From positions 186,001-250,000 of the forward strand of contig JADJZJ010000001.1 of NCBI GenBank assembly GCA_016715765.1: DNA of 64,000 nt. Reading direction: 5' to 3'. The stretch is from Opitutaceae bacterium (GTDB lineage: Bacteria > Verrucomicrobiota > Verrucomicrobiia > Opitutales > Opitutaceae). The notes under the pieces were generated by a model. The model searched no databases, was not told where the DNA came from, and saw only the letters and a list, made by a program, of their open reading frames with translations. Positions 16,641 to 24,866 of the stretch are shown piece by piece. The translations under genes and the position numbers were made by a program. Positions within the stretch are counted from its first letter, which is position 1; every line of letters starts with the position of its first letter.

Positions 16641-16859
16641 ACTCAGGAACACTGGAAAATCAGGTAAACCCCAAATCTGGTTCCGGCTTTCCTGATTTTG
16701 CATTCGGTTTCAGAGGCTCCCTGATATTGGATCGCGAGCCGGCGCCTGCCAACTCGCTCGGCATACTATCTGTATGGAGCCACTGATATCTATTCTGGAA
16801 CTCTGGAATTCAGGAAAGGGAAACTTGGGTTTGTCAGATTTTTTCCAGTTTTCCTGAGT
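16641..16859. repeat. 219-bp imperfect inverted repeat, GGAACTCNGGAA words
   Basis: Left 16641-16673 (ACTCAGGAACACTGGAAAAT...) and right 16827-16859 (...TTTTCCAGTTTTCCTGAGT) are reverse complements with a few mismatches. Related GGAACTCTGGAATTCAGGAA words repeat inside. The gap 16596-16895 contains nothing else that looks functional. Confidence 0.55.
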
Positions 16860-16895
16860 GCCCTATTTAAATGCCCGGGATTTGATCGAGGTTGC

Positions 16896-18293
16896 TCAAT
16901 AATACAGCCAGAACTTGCGGCTTTGCTGGCGGTAGATGGCGTTGTGGGTCTGCCATTCCCTGACCCAGGCGGCGGCATTGGTGCGGGCGCCGTCGCGCTT
17001 GAGGGTCTCGTAGAAGGCGGAGGAACCCATGTGGCGGAGGAAGCCGCTGGCGTCGCCGGTGCGGAAGGGGTTGCGGGGATCCAGTTTGCAGCCGAGGACC
17101 ATCAGATGGACGCTGAGCTCGACGGGATTCCAGTCGTCCCAATCGCTGATCTCGACGAAGACGCCGGTCTCGGGCTTGCCGTTCTTGCCGGGGACACTGA
17201 TGCGTCGGTAGGAGAGGCCGGGCAGCTTGAGGGCGCGCAGCTCGCGTTCGAGCACGTCGCTCTTGACCGTCTTGTGGGAGAGGCCGCGGAAGGCGTAGTT
17301 GACGCCCACGCCGTGACGGAGGCCGATGTCGAACCGGGAATTGAGGTCGTGGTAGGTGCCGAGGCCGGTCATGGCATAGCCGACCACCGCGGAAAAATTC
17401 TGGATCATCGGCGAGGTGGGGACCCAGGCCAGTCCGGTCTCGGACCAGCGCATGTTGCGCCGCCAGCCGCGCATGGGGATGACGGTGAGCTTGCCCTTGG
17501 CGCGGACGGCTTCGGTCACGTTGATGGCCTTGGGCACCTGCAGGACACCGGGCGACTCCTTGGCCATGCGGGCGATCTCGCCGATGGTGAGGCCGTGGAC
17601 GTAGGGCACGCGGATGGCGCCGACGTAGCTTTTCCACTGCGGATCGAGCGGCGGGCCGTCGACCTTGTTGCCGCCGAGGGGATTGGGGCGGTCGAGGACG
17701 ATGACCTCGACGTGATGCTCAAAGCAGGCGGCCATGGTATAGAGCATGGCGCTGACGTAAGTGTAGCTGCGGGTGCCGATGTCCTGCAGGTCCACGACCA
17801 TGGCGTCGAGGCCCTTGAGCATCTCCTTGGTCGGTTTGCGGAATTGACCGTAGAGGGAATAAACGCGCAGGCCGGTGCGCGGGTCGGTACGATCGCCGAT
17901 CTTCACCTCCGCCTTTTCATTGCCGTAGATGCCATGCTCGGGTCCGAACAGGGCCACGAGTTTCACGCCGGGGGCGCGGCGCAGGACATCAATGGTGGAC
18001 TCGCCGCGACGATTGACCCCGGCGGGATGGGTGAGGAGCCCGATGCGCTTGCCCTTGACCGCGGCAAAGCCCTGCGATTCGAGGACGTCGATGCCGAGCA
18101 TGACCGGGAAGGGCACCTCGGCTTTGGCGGCCGGTTGGACCGCGGCTTTGGCGGCCGGAGCGGATCCGCGGGTGGCGGCGGCCTGGGCCGGGCGGGTGGG
18201 GGGCTGGCTCGCGCTGCACCCGAAAAGGCCCAGCAACAGGACAAAGCAGGCCAGCAGGTCTTTGGGCGACAGGGAGCGATTTGGGCCGGGCAT
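16896..18293 (-). CDS. DUF1343 lipoprotein, exo-beta-N-acetylmuramidase (NamZ-like)
   Basis: A 465-aa protein of the DUF1343 family, whose characterised member NamZ releases N-acetylmuramic acid from the non-reducing end of peptidoglycan fragments. The N-terminus has a lipoprotein signal ending LLLGLFGCSAS (lipobox cysteine near residue 26) and an alanine/proline linker to about residue 60. Family blocks follow: GKRIGLLTHPAGVNRRG, VALFGPEHGIYG, DLQDIGTRSYTYVS and VLDRPNPLGGNKVDG. It is therefore probably anchored in a membrane facing the periplasm. Its gene starts 8 nt after the DUF2062 gene, placing it last in an operon with glycerate kinase; a link to wall-sugar recycling is possible but unproven. 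Confidence 0.9.
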   Translation of the reverse strand: MPGPNRSLSPKDLLACFVLLLGLFGCSASQPPTRPAQAAATRGSAPAAKAAVQPAAKAEVPFPVMLGIDVLESQGFAAVKGKRIGLLTHPAGVNRRGESTIDVLRRAPGVKLVALFGPEHGIYGNEKAEVKIGDRTDPRTGLRVYSLYGQFRKPTKEMLKGLDAMVVDLQDIGTRSYTYVSAMLYTMAACFEHHVEVIVLDRPNPLGGNKVDGPPLDPQWKSYVGAIRVPYVHGLTIGEIARMAKESPGVLQVPKAINVTEAVRAKGKLTVIPMRGWRRNMRWSETGLAWVPTSPMIQNFSAVVGYAMTGLGTYHDLNSRFDIGLRHGVGVNYAFRGLSHKTVKSDVLERELRALKLPGLSYRRISVPGKNGKPETGVFVEISDWDDWNPVELSVHLMVLGCKLDPRNPFRTGDASGFLRHMGSSAFYETLKRDGARTNAAAWVREWQTHNAIYRQQSRKFWLYY

Positions 18294-18301
18294 CTCGCGC
18301 G

Positions 18302-18982
18302 TTACTTTGGCGGGGCCCCGGGCTCCGTCGAGCGGGAAGCGCTCAGGGGCCGCGGATGTTTTTTGGCGTAGTATTCCGCGCCCAGTCGCCAGAGCAGGTC
18401 CAGCAGCAGCCCGAGGAGGGCGCCGCTGATGACGCCGCCGATCACGAGGGCGTTGATGGCCGTGCCGATGCGCCGCCCCCAGTGCATTTCGTGCGCGGGC
18501 AAGGGCGGAGCGACTTTGGCGGGTTCGAGCCGGGGCGGATGGGAAAGATCAACCAATGCTTCCAGCTGGATCGGCTCGACCGGGTCCACGCTCTGACCGA
18601 ACCCGGAGGCCTCGATGATGGTTTTGCCGAGCTGGTGCGTTGCGTAGTAGATGGGGGCGGCGGTGAAGGGGTTGGTGATGAACTGGAGTCCGCCCATCAC
18701 CATGAAATTGCCGCGCAGCAGCAGGCAGAGAATGAACGCGAGCGGGAGTTGCACGCCCATGACGGGCAGCAGGGACAGGATTGAACCGGCGTAAAATGCC
18801 GGCCGCACGTGGGCGGATTTGAAGGACCAGAGGTAGGCGCGCTTGCGGGCGGCTTCCGCAAAGCGGCCGATGACGGGGTATTTGTGCATCACCGCCCGGC
18901 GCGGCATAAAGCGCAGGAACTGTTTCAGGCGGCGGAGCCGGGCAAAGCGTTCTTCGCGGGCTTGATGTTCTTCCGGCGGCAT
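18302..18982 (-). CDS. DUF2062 membrane protein
   Basis: A 226-aa inner-membrane protein matching the DUF2062 family (often annotated YniA-like, function unknown). The basic N-terminus is followed by the family block YAGSILSLLPVMGVQLPLAF, then a second hydrophobic pair including FITNPFTAAPIYYA, a proline-rich loop, and a C-terminal helix (GTAINALVIGGVISGALLGL). It lies 4 nt after the glycerate kinase stop and 8 nt before NamZ. The three genes form one transcription unit. Confidence 0.85.
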   Translation of the reverse strand: MPPEEHQAREERFARLRRLKQFLRFMPRRAVMHKYPVIGRFAEAARKRAYLWSFKSAHVRPAFYAGSILSLLPVMGVQLPLAFILCLLLRGNFMVMGGLQFITNPFTAAPIYYATHQLGKTIIEASGFGQSVDPVEPIQLEALVDLSHPPRLEPAKVAPPLPAHEMHWGRRIGTAINALVIGGVISGALLGLLLDLLWRLGAEYYAKKHPRPLSASRSTEPGAPPK

Positions 18983-18986
18983 GGGT

Positions 18987-20146
18987 TCAGCAATGTTGCC
19001 GGATGGCCGCGGCTAGCAAGTCCGGCGCGGTGCTCAGGGCCTGGGCCAGGGGCATCCCCGGCGGAGTGATGGCGTGCAGCTGCAAGCCGGCCGGGGCGGC
19101 GACGGCGGAGATCTGGCCGGCGAAGACCCTGACGGGTTTGCCCAGCGCGAGGGCGCGGGCCGCCACGGCGCCCGGGCCCTTGCCGCTGAGCGAGCTGTCG
19201 TCGAACCGGCCCTCGCCGGTGATGATGAGATCCGCCGCGGCCAGGCGCGGCGCGAGATCGAGCCAGGCGCCGACGAGATCGAAACCGGGCAGCAGGCGGG
19301 CGTTGGCGGCCACCATCAACCCGAAGGCAATGCCGCCGGCGGCACCCGCACCGGGTGCATCCATCAGATTGTCGTGCTGGCGGCAGTGGGCGCAGAGCAT
19401 GAGCCCGAGCCGGGCGCAGGCACTGTCGAGTCTGGCGAGGTCCGCGGCGCGGAGCCCCTTCTGCGGTCCATACACCGCGGCGGCGCCGCGCTGACCGAGC
19501 AGGGGGTTGGTGACGTCGCAGGCGATGCGGATGGGCGGCAGGCCGGCGGCGGGCGCACCGGCGAGCTTGGTGATCTGGTGCCAGCGGGCGGGGAGGGCGG
19601 GCTGACTTTTTCGCCGGCGGCATCGAGACAGTCGAGGCCGAGGGCGTTGAGCGCGCCCAGCCCGAGGTCGTTCGTGGCGCTGCCACCCACGCCCAGCAGA
19701 ATGGCGGCGGCTCCATGGGCAACGGCGGCCCGGATCAGTTCGCCGGTGCCGATCGTGGTGGTCTGCCAGGGATCACGGTCTTCCGGTGCGAGCAGGGCGA
19801 GGCCGCTGGCTGCGGCCATTTCGATGACGGCGATTGTCGCCGTGGCCGGGGTGCTGGCGGGAAGATCGAGGAGTGTGCGGGCGGCGACGGGTATTTGCGC
19901 CAGCGTGACCAGACCGAAACCGGCATTGATTGGCGCACCGCGCGGACCGGTGACCGTCACGGGGATGTGCCGGCCCCCGGCGGCACGGGTCAGGATGTCG
20001 GCGAATCCCTCCCCGCCATCGGCGAGCGGACAAGGATCGGCCACCCAGTCCGGATGTGCGGTGCGCAGCGCGTCGGCGATCACCCCGCAGGCCTGGGGCG
20101 CGGTGAGGGCATCCTTGAATTTGTCGCAGGCGATCAGGACACGCAT
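18987..20146 (-). pseudogene. Glycerate kinase, single-base frameshift
   Basis: The N-terminal two thirds read from the ATG at 20146 (MRVLIACDKFKDALTAPQ, LADGGEGFADIL, VGGSATNDLGLG), the classical glycerate kinase family that phosphorylates D-glycerate with ATP. After CLDAAGEKVS the frame is lost near 19596-19604, a G-rich run (GGGAGGGCGGGCTG). Family sequence resumes in another frame (LPARWHQITKLAGAP, then YGPQKGLR, GEGRFDDSSLSGKGP, AITPPGM) to the stop at 18987. Restoring one base would give about 385 aa, the normal size. It is first in the operon with DUF2062 and NamZ. It is either a sequencing indel or real loss. Confidence 0.87.
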
Positions 20147-20187
20147 GGCTCTATGGAGGGTTGCCCGTAGCAGTGACGGAATTGTGG

Positions 20188-20267
20188 GTAGCGCCCGGCC
20201 TCCGGACGGGCGGGTGCGTTGATCACAAGCGGGTGCCGATCCGGCCCGTCCGGAGGCCGGGCCCTAC
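20188..20267. repeat. GTAG-capped double palindrome, 80 bp (GGCCTCCGG core)
   Basis: The left arm GTAGCGCCCGGCCTCCGGAC and right arm GTCCGGAGGCCGGGCCCTAC enclose a short spacer. Close copies lie at 61758-61831 and 56084-56187, with degenerate ones at 28638 and 4050. Confidence 0.9.
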
Positions 20268-20306
20268 CCAAGGCATGCGGGCGGATGCCACTTCTGGAGG
20301 TGAGCA

Positions 20307-20546
20307 TCATGTGTCGCCGATGAAGCGGAAGCGCGGCACGGTCTTGCCGGCATGGGTGATGGTCTCGACGAACATCGGTTGCGGGCGGGTCCAGAGACCG
20401 CGCTCACCATAAAGCGCCTGGTAAACGACGAGCGGTTCGAGGGTCTCCGAGTGCCGGGCGAGGCCGAGGACGCGGTACTCGTTGCCCTTGTAGTGCCGGT
20501 AAAGTCCGGGGCGGGGTTCGGCGGGAAGCGGCGGCAATGAATCCAT
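20307..20546 (-). CDS. DUF1653 domain protein
   Basis: A 79-aa small soluble protein with the DUF1653 signature: GLYRHYKGNEYRVLGLARHS, then LEPLVVYQALYGERGLWTRP and a C-terminal FRFIG. The whole protein is the domain, as is usual. The function is unknown; the fold is a small beta barrel. It stands alone between repeat elements. Confidence 0.88.
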   Translation of the reverse strand: MDSLPPLPAEPRPGLYRHYKGNEYRVLGLARHSETLEPLVVYQALYGERGLWTRPQPMFVETITHAGKTVPRFRFIGDT

Positions 20547-20727
20547 GAATCAGGCCAACGTGGACTGAGTCGGGCCCAAGGTCCAGAAGGTCCCGTGCCG
20601 GAGCCGGGCTTTGCCGCCGCTGGCGGACAGAGGCGCTGGCTCAGTGGGTTTCAGGCGGCGATGAAGGAAAAAGCGGAACCTGGGAGGCTCCGCCTTGGGT
20701 GACAATCCGACGCGATCGAGTGGACAA

Positions 20728-20760
20728 AAAGTAGGGCAGGTCAGAGACCTGCCCTACTTT
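20728..20760 (-). terminator. 15-bp hairpin with T-tract after the fucose-isomerase-like gene
   Basis: AAAGTAGGGCAGGTC pairs perfectly with GACCTGCCCTACTTT around a 3-nt loop, four bases beyond the stop at 20765. Read on the minus strand it ends in TTTTT, which fits an intrinsic terminator. It is also a single-palindrome member of the GTAGGGC repeat class, so a dispersed repeat may have been adopted as terminator. Confidence 0.75.
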
Positions 20761-20764
20761 GGAA

Positions 20765-22393
20765 TCAGAACTTCGAACCGTCGGCCTTGGTGCCGCAGAG
20801 CGAGACCTCGAGTCCGAGCTGCGCGGCGAGCGAGGCCTTGGTGTACATGGCGAGGTCGGCTTCCTTCGCGCTGTTGGCGTAGGCGACCTGGATGTGGTTG
20901 GCCTTGTGGCGGGCCATCATCTGGTCGCGGGACACGCCATAGGTGACCGCGTGCATGATCGGCCACTGCTCGGTGGTTTCCTTCCAGCGGCGATCCGTCT
21001 CGGCCTGCGGCAGGGTGATGACCTTGGCGCGGCCGAGGTCCATCTTGAGCTTGCCGTTCTCGAGGAAGATGCGGCTCCACACGATCTCGCCGGGCTTGGC
21101 GATGCCGCGCACGGTGCCGCCGCCGAGGCGGAAGTACATGTAGGGCTGGCGCATCGAATCGGTGCCCTTGTAGCCGTCAATATGGTGGGCCGGCGGCGCG
21201 CTGCCCGAGATCAGGAAGACCCAGACGTATTCCTTGGTCGTGCCGCTCTGGTCGTAATCACCCCAGCGCAGGTCGTGGAGCGTGTTTTCCACCGGCTGGC
21301 CGAGCGCCTTGTGCACGCGGTTGGTGAGCAGGCCGTCGAGGCCGGCGCATTCGTCCACCTCGTTGAAGTGCGTCAGCGGCTCGCCGTCGCGGATGATCTC
21401 GCCCCTGCTGTTGGCCACGGGCGGACGGTCGGAGTTGTTCAGGATGCCCTCGACGAGATCGGAGGCGGGCAGGAGATCCTTGAGGCCCTGCTGGTACTGG
21501 ATGCCGATGGACTCACAGCCGAATTCGTCGGCGATGCGCAGGGCGGCGACGTAGGTCTTGCACTGCCAGATCACCTGTTCCTCGGTGAGCTCGGAGTCGG
21601 GGTTGGTGCCGAGGTGGAACTTCATGCCCTTGGCCTTGAGCCAGTCGTAGACGGCCCGGCCCTCGGCGTCGCTGACCTGCGTGGCGCCGTAGTAGAGGGC
21701 GGACTGCGAGAGCCGCTCCTTGTAGACGCCTGTCTTGAAGAGCAGCTCGTCCGGGATGATGGCATTGTACATGCCCATGCAGCCCTCGTCGAAGATGCCC
21801 ATGATGGACTTCCGGAGGCGGAGATCGTCGGCGATTTTCCTGGCGATGGCGCGGGCCTTGGGCGGCACGGCGCCCTTGGCGATGGCTTTCACGTGCTTGG
21901 TCGGATGCTTCACGGCACCGGACTTCAGCCAGAGGGCGAGGTTCTTGAGGAAGAAATCGTCGGTGAAGTCGGCGCTCCAGAGCGTGGAGTATTTGACCCC
22001 GGCCTTGGTAAGGGAGCCGTTCAGGTTGAGCATGCCAACGAGACCGGGCGCGGTGCCCGACCAGTTGGCGAGCGTGAGGATGGGGGCCTGATGGGAGATG
22101 AGGCCGTGCAGGATGTGGTGCGAATACTGCCAGACCGCCTCGGCGACGATGATCGGCGTCCGGGGATCGATCTTGGAGAAAACGGCCATGCCCTCCTTCT
22201 GGGAGGCGATGAAACCGTGCTTGAGCTCGGGCTTGTAGGGATGGGCGCGAACGAGCTTGTAGCCGAGGCGGGCGACGGCGGCGGTGAGCTGTAGCTCCAT
22301 CGCCTGCTGGCCGGGCCAGGTCTTTTCGTTGGCGGATTGGCGCAGGTCGCCATTGGCGACGAGCAGGATGGTTTTCTTCGGGGATTTTTTCAT
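20765..22393 (-). CDS. L-fucose/L-arabinose isomerase-family protein
   Basis: A 542-aa cytoplasmic protein resembling the L-fucose isomerase superfamily (aldose-ketose isomerases using a divalent metal). Its landmarks include TILLVANGDLRQSANEKTWP at the N-terminus, a central GIFDEGCMGMYNAIIPDE and CESIGIQYQQGLKDLLP, and a C-terminal GGGTVRGIAKPGEIVWSRIF. It is somewhat shorter than classical FucI and not close enough for a substrate call. It is divergent from the AraC regulator at 22487, which probably controls it. A strong terminator follows. Confidence 0.82.
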   Translation of the reverse strand: MKKSPKKTILLVANGDLRQSANEKTWPGQQAMELQLTAAVARLGYKLVRAHPYKPELKHGFIASQKEGMAVFSKIDPRTPIIVAEAVWQYSHHILHGLISHQAPILTLANWSGTAPGLVGMLNLNGSLTKAGVKYSTLWSADFTDDFFLKNLALWLKSGAVKHPTKHVKAIAKGAVPPKARAIARKIADDLRLRKSIMGIFDEGCMGMYNAIIPDELLFKTGVYKERLSQSALYYGATQVSDAEGRAVYDWLKAKGMKFHLGTNPDSELTEEQVIWQCKTYVAALRIADEFGCESIGIQYQQGLKDLLPASDLVEGILNNSDRPPVANSRGEIIRDGEPLTHFNEVDECAGLDGLLTNRVHKALGQPVENTLHDLRWGDYDQSGTTKEYVWVFLISGSAPPAHHIDGYKGTDSMRQPYMYFRLGGGTVRGIAKPGEIVWSRIFLENGKLKMDLGRAKVITLPQAETDRRWKETTEQWPIMHAVTYGVSRDQMMARHKANHIQVAYANSAKEADLAMYTKASLAAQLGLEVSLCGTKADGSKF

Positions 22394-22425
22394 GACGGAT
22401 ACGGGTTACTAGATAAAATCGGCGG

Positions 22426-22441
22426 ACGTATGAGGGTACGT
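22426..22441. promoter_or_regulatory. Dyad ACGTA-N6-TACGT between divergent genes
   Basis: A short perfect dyad in the 93-bp gap between the isomerase-like gene and the AraC gene. Its position suits a shared regulatory site, but the arms are only 5 bp and AraC sites are normally direct repeats, so the support is weak. Confidence 0.25.
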
Positions 22442-22486
22442 GACCGGACAGGCCGGCCATTATACGCTGGCAGATGAGGCGCCGGA

Positions 22487-23389
22487 ATGGATAGTTTGCG
22501 AATAGGCATGGATAATATCGGCAGACCGGTGCAGCGGGCGCTCCTCTCCCAGCAGGTGAGCGGGGCACGGTATTTTTTCCTGAACCTGGCGCCGGCGCGG
22601 GGGGCGCGGCCCGGTCCGGCGTTGGGCGGGCGGGAGTTGTGCAACCCCGACTACCGGGTGGACCGCGAATCGTACGCCTACGCCGGTCTGGAGTATGTGG
22701 CGCAGGGCGAGGGACGGGTGGAACTGGACGGAGTATCGCATCCGCTGGCGCCGGGGGCGGTGTTTGCCTACGACCGGGCGACCCGCTGCGCCATCCATAC
22801 CGATCCCGCCCGGCCGATGGTGAAGTATTTCGTGTGCCTGGCCGGGGCGAAGGCCGGCCGGCGCCTGGCGCAGGCCGGGGTGGCGCCGGGCCGGGTGCTG
22901 CTGCTGGCGGCACACGCCGAACTGCGGGGGTTGTTCGAGGACCTGATCCACGAGGGCGAGCGGCGCGGGCGGCTGGCGAAGGCGTTGTGCGCGGCCCGGC
23001 TCGACCTGCTCCTGCTCAAGGTGGAGGAGCATGTCCGGCAGGGCTCGCGGGTGGGCGATCCGGCGCGCGAGCGCTTCCTGCGCTGCCGCACGCTCATCGA
23101 GGAACGGGCGGAGCAACTCGCGACCCTGGAGGAAATTGCCGCGGTGGCGGGCCTCGAGGTGTCAAGTGTCTGCCGCCTTTTCCGGCGCTACCACGACTGC
23201 AGCCCCTACCAGCACCTCCTGCGGCGCAAGATGACCCTCGCGGCTGAGCACCTGGTCGAGAACGGCGGCCTCGTGAAGGAGGCCGCACAGCGCGTGGGCT
23301 TCGCCGATCCGTATCATTTCTCCCGCTGCTTCAAGGCCGTGCACGGCGTCGCCCCGCGCGACCTCCTCCGCTACCGCCGCGCCGGCTGA
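22487..23389 (+). CDS. AraC-family transcriptional regulator
   Basis: A 300-aa regulator. The N-terminal half is a cupin-like sugar-sensing domain (GLEYVAQGEGRVELDG, APGAVFAYDR). The C-terminal about 100 residues carry two helix-turn-helix motifs: LEEIAAVAGLEVSSVCRLFR and the classical AraC signature VKEAAQRVGFADPYHFSRCF ending in GVAPRDLLRYR. The ATG at 22487 is used; another at 22508 is possible. It is divergent from the fucose-isomerase-like gene with 93 bp between starts, the usual layout for a sugar-responsive activator and its target. Confidence 0.92.
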   Translation: MDSLRIGMDNIGRPVQRALLSQQVSGARYFFLNLAPARGARPGPALGGRELCNPDYRVDRESYAYAGLEYVAQGEGRVELDGVSHPLAPGAVFAYDRATRCAIHTDPARPMVKYFVCLAGAKAGRRLAQAGVAPGRVLLLAAHAELRGLFEDLIHEGERRGRLAKALCAARLDLLLLKVEEHVRQGSRVGDPARERFLRCRTLIEERAEQLATLEEIAAVAGLEVSSVCRLFRRYHDCSPYQHLLRRKMTLAAEHLVENGGLVKEAAQRVGFADPYHFSRCFKAVHGVAPRDLLRYRRAG

Positions 23390-23419
23390 TCTGACCCCGT
23401 CATTTTTCCATCCCAGCCG

Positions 23420-23534
23420 ATCCCTCATGTAACGCATTACGTTACAATGGCAGGAGCGCATCCGTACCCCCTGCGCCGTGCCGCAGGCCGCGGGCACCTG
23501 GCCGCCTTGTAACGTAATGTGTTACATGAGGGAT
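23420..23534. repeat. 115-bp element with 28-bp inverted ends, each holding TGTAAC-N7-GTTACA
   Basis: Arms 23420-23447 and 23507-23534 match as reverse complements at 27 of 28 positions around a 59-nt GC-rich spacer. Each arm contains a perfect 19-bp dyad: TGTAAC-GCATTAC-GTTACA at 23428-23446 and TGTAAC-GTAATGT-GTTACA at 23508-23526. It lies between the AraC stop and the SDR start, so it could be paired operators for the SDR gene, an mRNA hairpin, or a small mobile repeat. Confidence 0.8.
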
Positions 23535-23650
23535 TGGCGGCCATCCGTGGGGCGGGGTGCCGCGGGGCCGGACGGTCCGGACTGCGGCCGGGGTCGCGGG
23601 TGCATTCGGACATTGCCCGCGGTGCGGGGGATGGTTTCGCTGGCCGGACC

Positions 23651-24433
23651 ATGGCCCAGAAATTCGCTCTCGTCACCGGCGCATCGCGCGGCATCGGCCG
23701 CGGCATCGCCATTGAACTTGCCCGCGCGGGTTGCCGCGTGGCCATCAATTACGCCGGCAACGCGGAAGCGGCGGCGGAGGCGCTGGCCCTCGTGAAGGCG
23801 GCGGGCGGCGACGGCTTCATCGTGCAGGGTGACGTGGCCGTGGCCGCGGACCGGGAGCGCCTGGTGGCGGAGACGGTGGCAAAGTTCGGCCGCATCGATC
23901 TCCATGTGAACAACGCCGGCGTGGGGCCGAAGGTCCGCGCCGATCTGCTGGAGGCGGGCGAGGAGAGCTTTGACCGGCTGTATGCAATCAATCTCAAGGG
24001 CCCGTTTTTCCTCACCCAGCTCGTGGCGAAGCAGATGCTCAGCCAGGCGCCGGACGCGGAGGGCTTTCGCGGGCGCATCGTGAACATCACGTCCATCTCG
24101 GTCTACACGGCCTCGATCAACCGCGGCGACTACTGCATGGTGAAGGCCGGGCTCGCGATGATGACAAAACTCTTTGCCGACCGCCTCGCGAACGACGGCA
24201 TCAACGTCTATGAGATCCGCCCCGGCGTGATCGCGACCGACATGACCGGCGGCGTGAAGGACAAATACGACAAGCTCATCCTCCAGGACGAGCGCGGGAT
24301 CACGCCGATCCGCCGCTGGGGCAAACCCGAGGACATCGGCCGCGCCGTGCGGGCCATCGCCGAGGACCGTTTCCCGTTTTCCACCGGCGCCAGCTTCGAC
24401 GTGGACGGCGGCTTCCATTTGCAGCGGCTCTGA
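23651..24433 (+). CDS. SDR-family oxidoreductase (3-ketoacyl-ACP reductase-like)
   Basis: A 260-aa cytoplasmic NAD(P)-dependent short-chain dehydrogenase. The start at 23651 puts the cofactor motif TGASRGIG at residues 9-16, the normal distance; upstream in-frame codons run through the inverted repeat. NNAG follows in the beta-4 region, and the catalytic Ser, Tyr and Lys are in ITSISVYT and GDYCMVKAG. The C-terminus IRRWGKPEDIG...GASFDVDGGFHL is typical of FabG-like sugar or acyl reductases. The substrate is open; the location next to a sugar isomerase and AraC favours a sugar role. Confidence 0.88.
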   Translation: MAQKFALVTGASRGIGRGIAIELARAGCRVAINYAGNAEAAAEALALVKAAGGDGFIVQGDVAVAADRERLVAETVAKFGRIDLHVNNAGVGPKVRADLLEAGEESFDRLYAINLKGPFFLTQLVAKQMLSQAPDAEGFRGRIVNITSISVYTASINRGDYCMVKAGLAMMTKLFADRLANDGINVYEIRPGVIATDMTGGVKDKYDKLILQDERGITPIRRWGKPEDIGRAVRAIAEDRFPFSTGASFDVDGGFHLQRL

Positions 24434-24866
24434 GCCGGGTGCTGCGCAGATTTTACTGCGCGAATTTTGCTCCCGGCGTTAGCCAAACTGTATCGCTACG
24501 CCGGGGGAATCCGAGTTCATGCACTGTTTGGTATTATCCACGGTAATTTGTGGGCAACACAATAGGTAGTTAGTTGACGTGGCCGATACCACAACCAGTA
24601 GTGGTGCTCCTCGATTCGTTCCTTGGTCAAACTGCTCCGGGAGGGGCGTTTCCAAAACCGATCACCATGCTCCCATCCCTTGCCTGCATCCCTCATGAAC
24701 CCAGCGTTTCCGCCCGGCGGAACACGGGGTTGCGGATGGGCGGGATTGGCCATCGAACTTTGCCGTTGGCTCCGATTCTGCGGGCCGGCGGCGCGTGCTG
24801 AAAAGCAGTCCCCCGGCCGGTTCAACGCCAGGCATGGCGGCTTGTGAACCCACCGACCCCTTTCCA
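24434..24866. other. 433-bp leader region of the ribonucleotide reductase gene
   Basis: There is no gene. It includes a GC hairpin near 24434-24510 (GCGCAGATTTTACTGCGC), two NrdR-box-like sites at 24538-24572 and a long untranslated stretch up to the start at 24867. I looked for a cobalamin riboswitch because the enzyme needs B12, but found no convincing B12 box. Confidence 0.5.
24538..24572. promoter_or_regulatory. Possible tandem NrdR boxes
   Basis: CCACGGTAATTTGTGG (24538-24553) and ACACAATAGGTAGTTA (24557-24572) resemble the NrdR operator (consensus near ACACAATATATAGTGT) at about 9-10 and 12 of 16 positions. They are spaced about two helical turns apart, upstream of a ribonucleotide reductase gene as expected for NrdR. 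The match is imperfect. Confidence 0.3.

Noticed and set aside
20759..22294. 511-codon open frame antisense to the fucose-isomerase-like gene
   Set aside because: A shadow frame with no start context or domain signal.
24434..24866. Cobalamin riboswitch before nrdJ
   Set aside because: GCACTGT and GGGGGAATCC fragments are present, but the B12 box and the required order and spacing are not; I could not support it.
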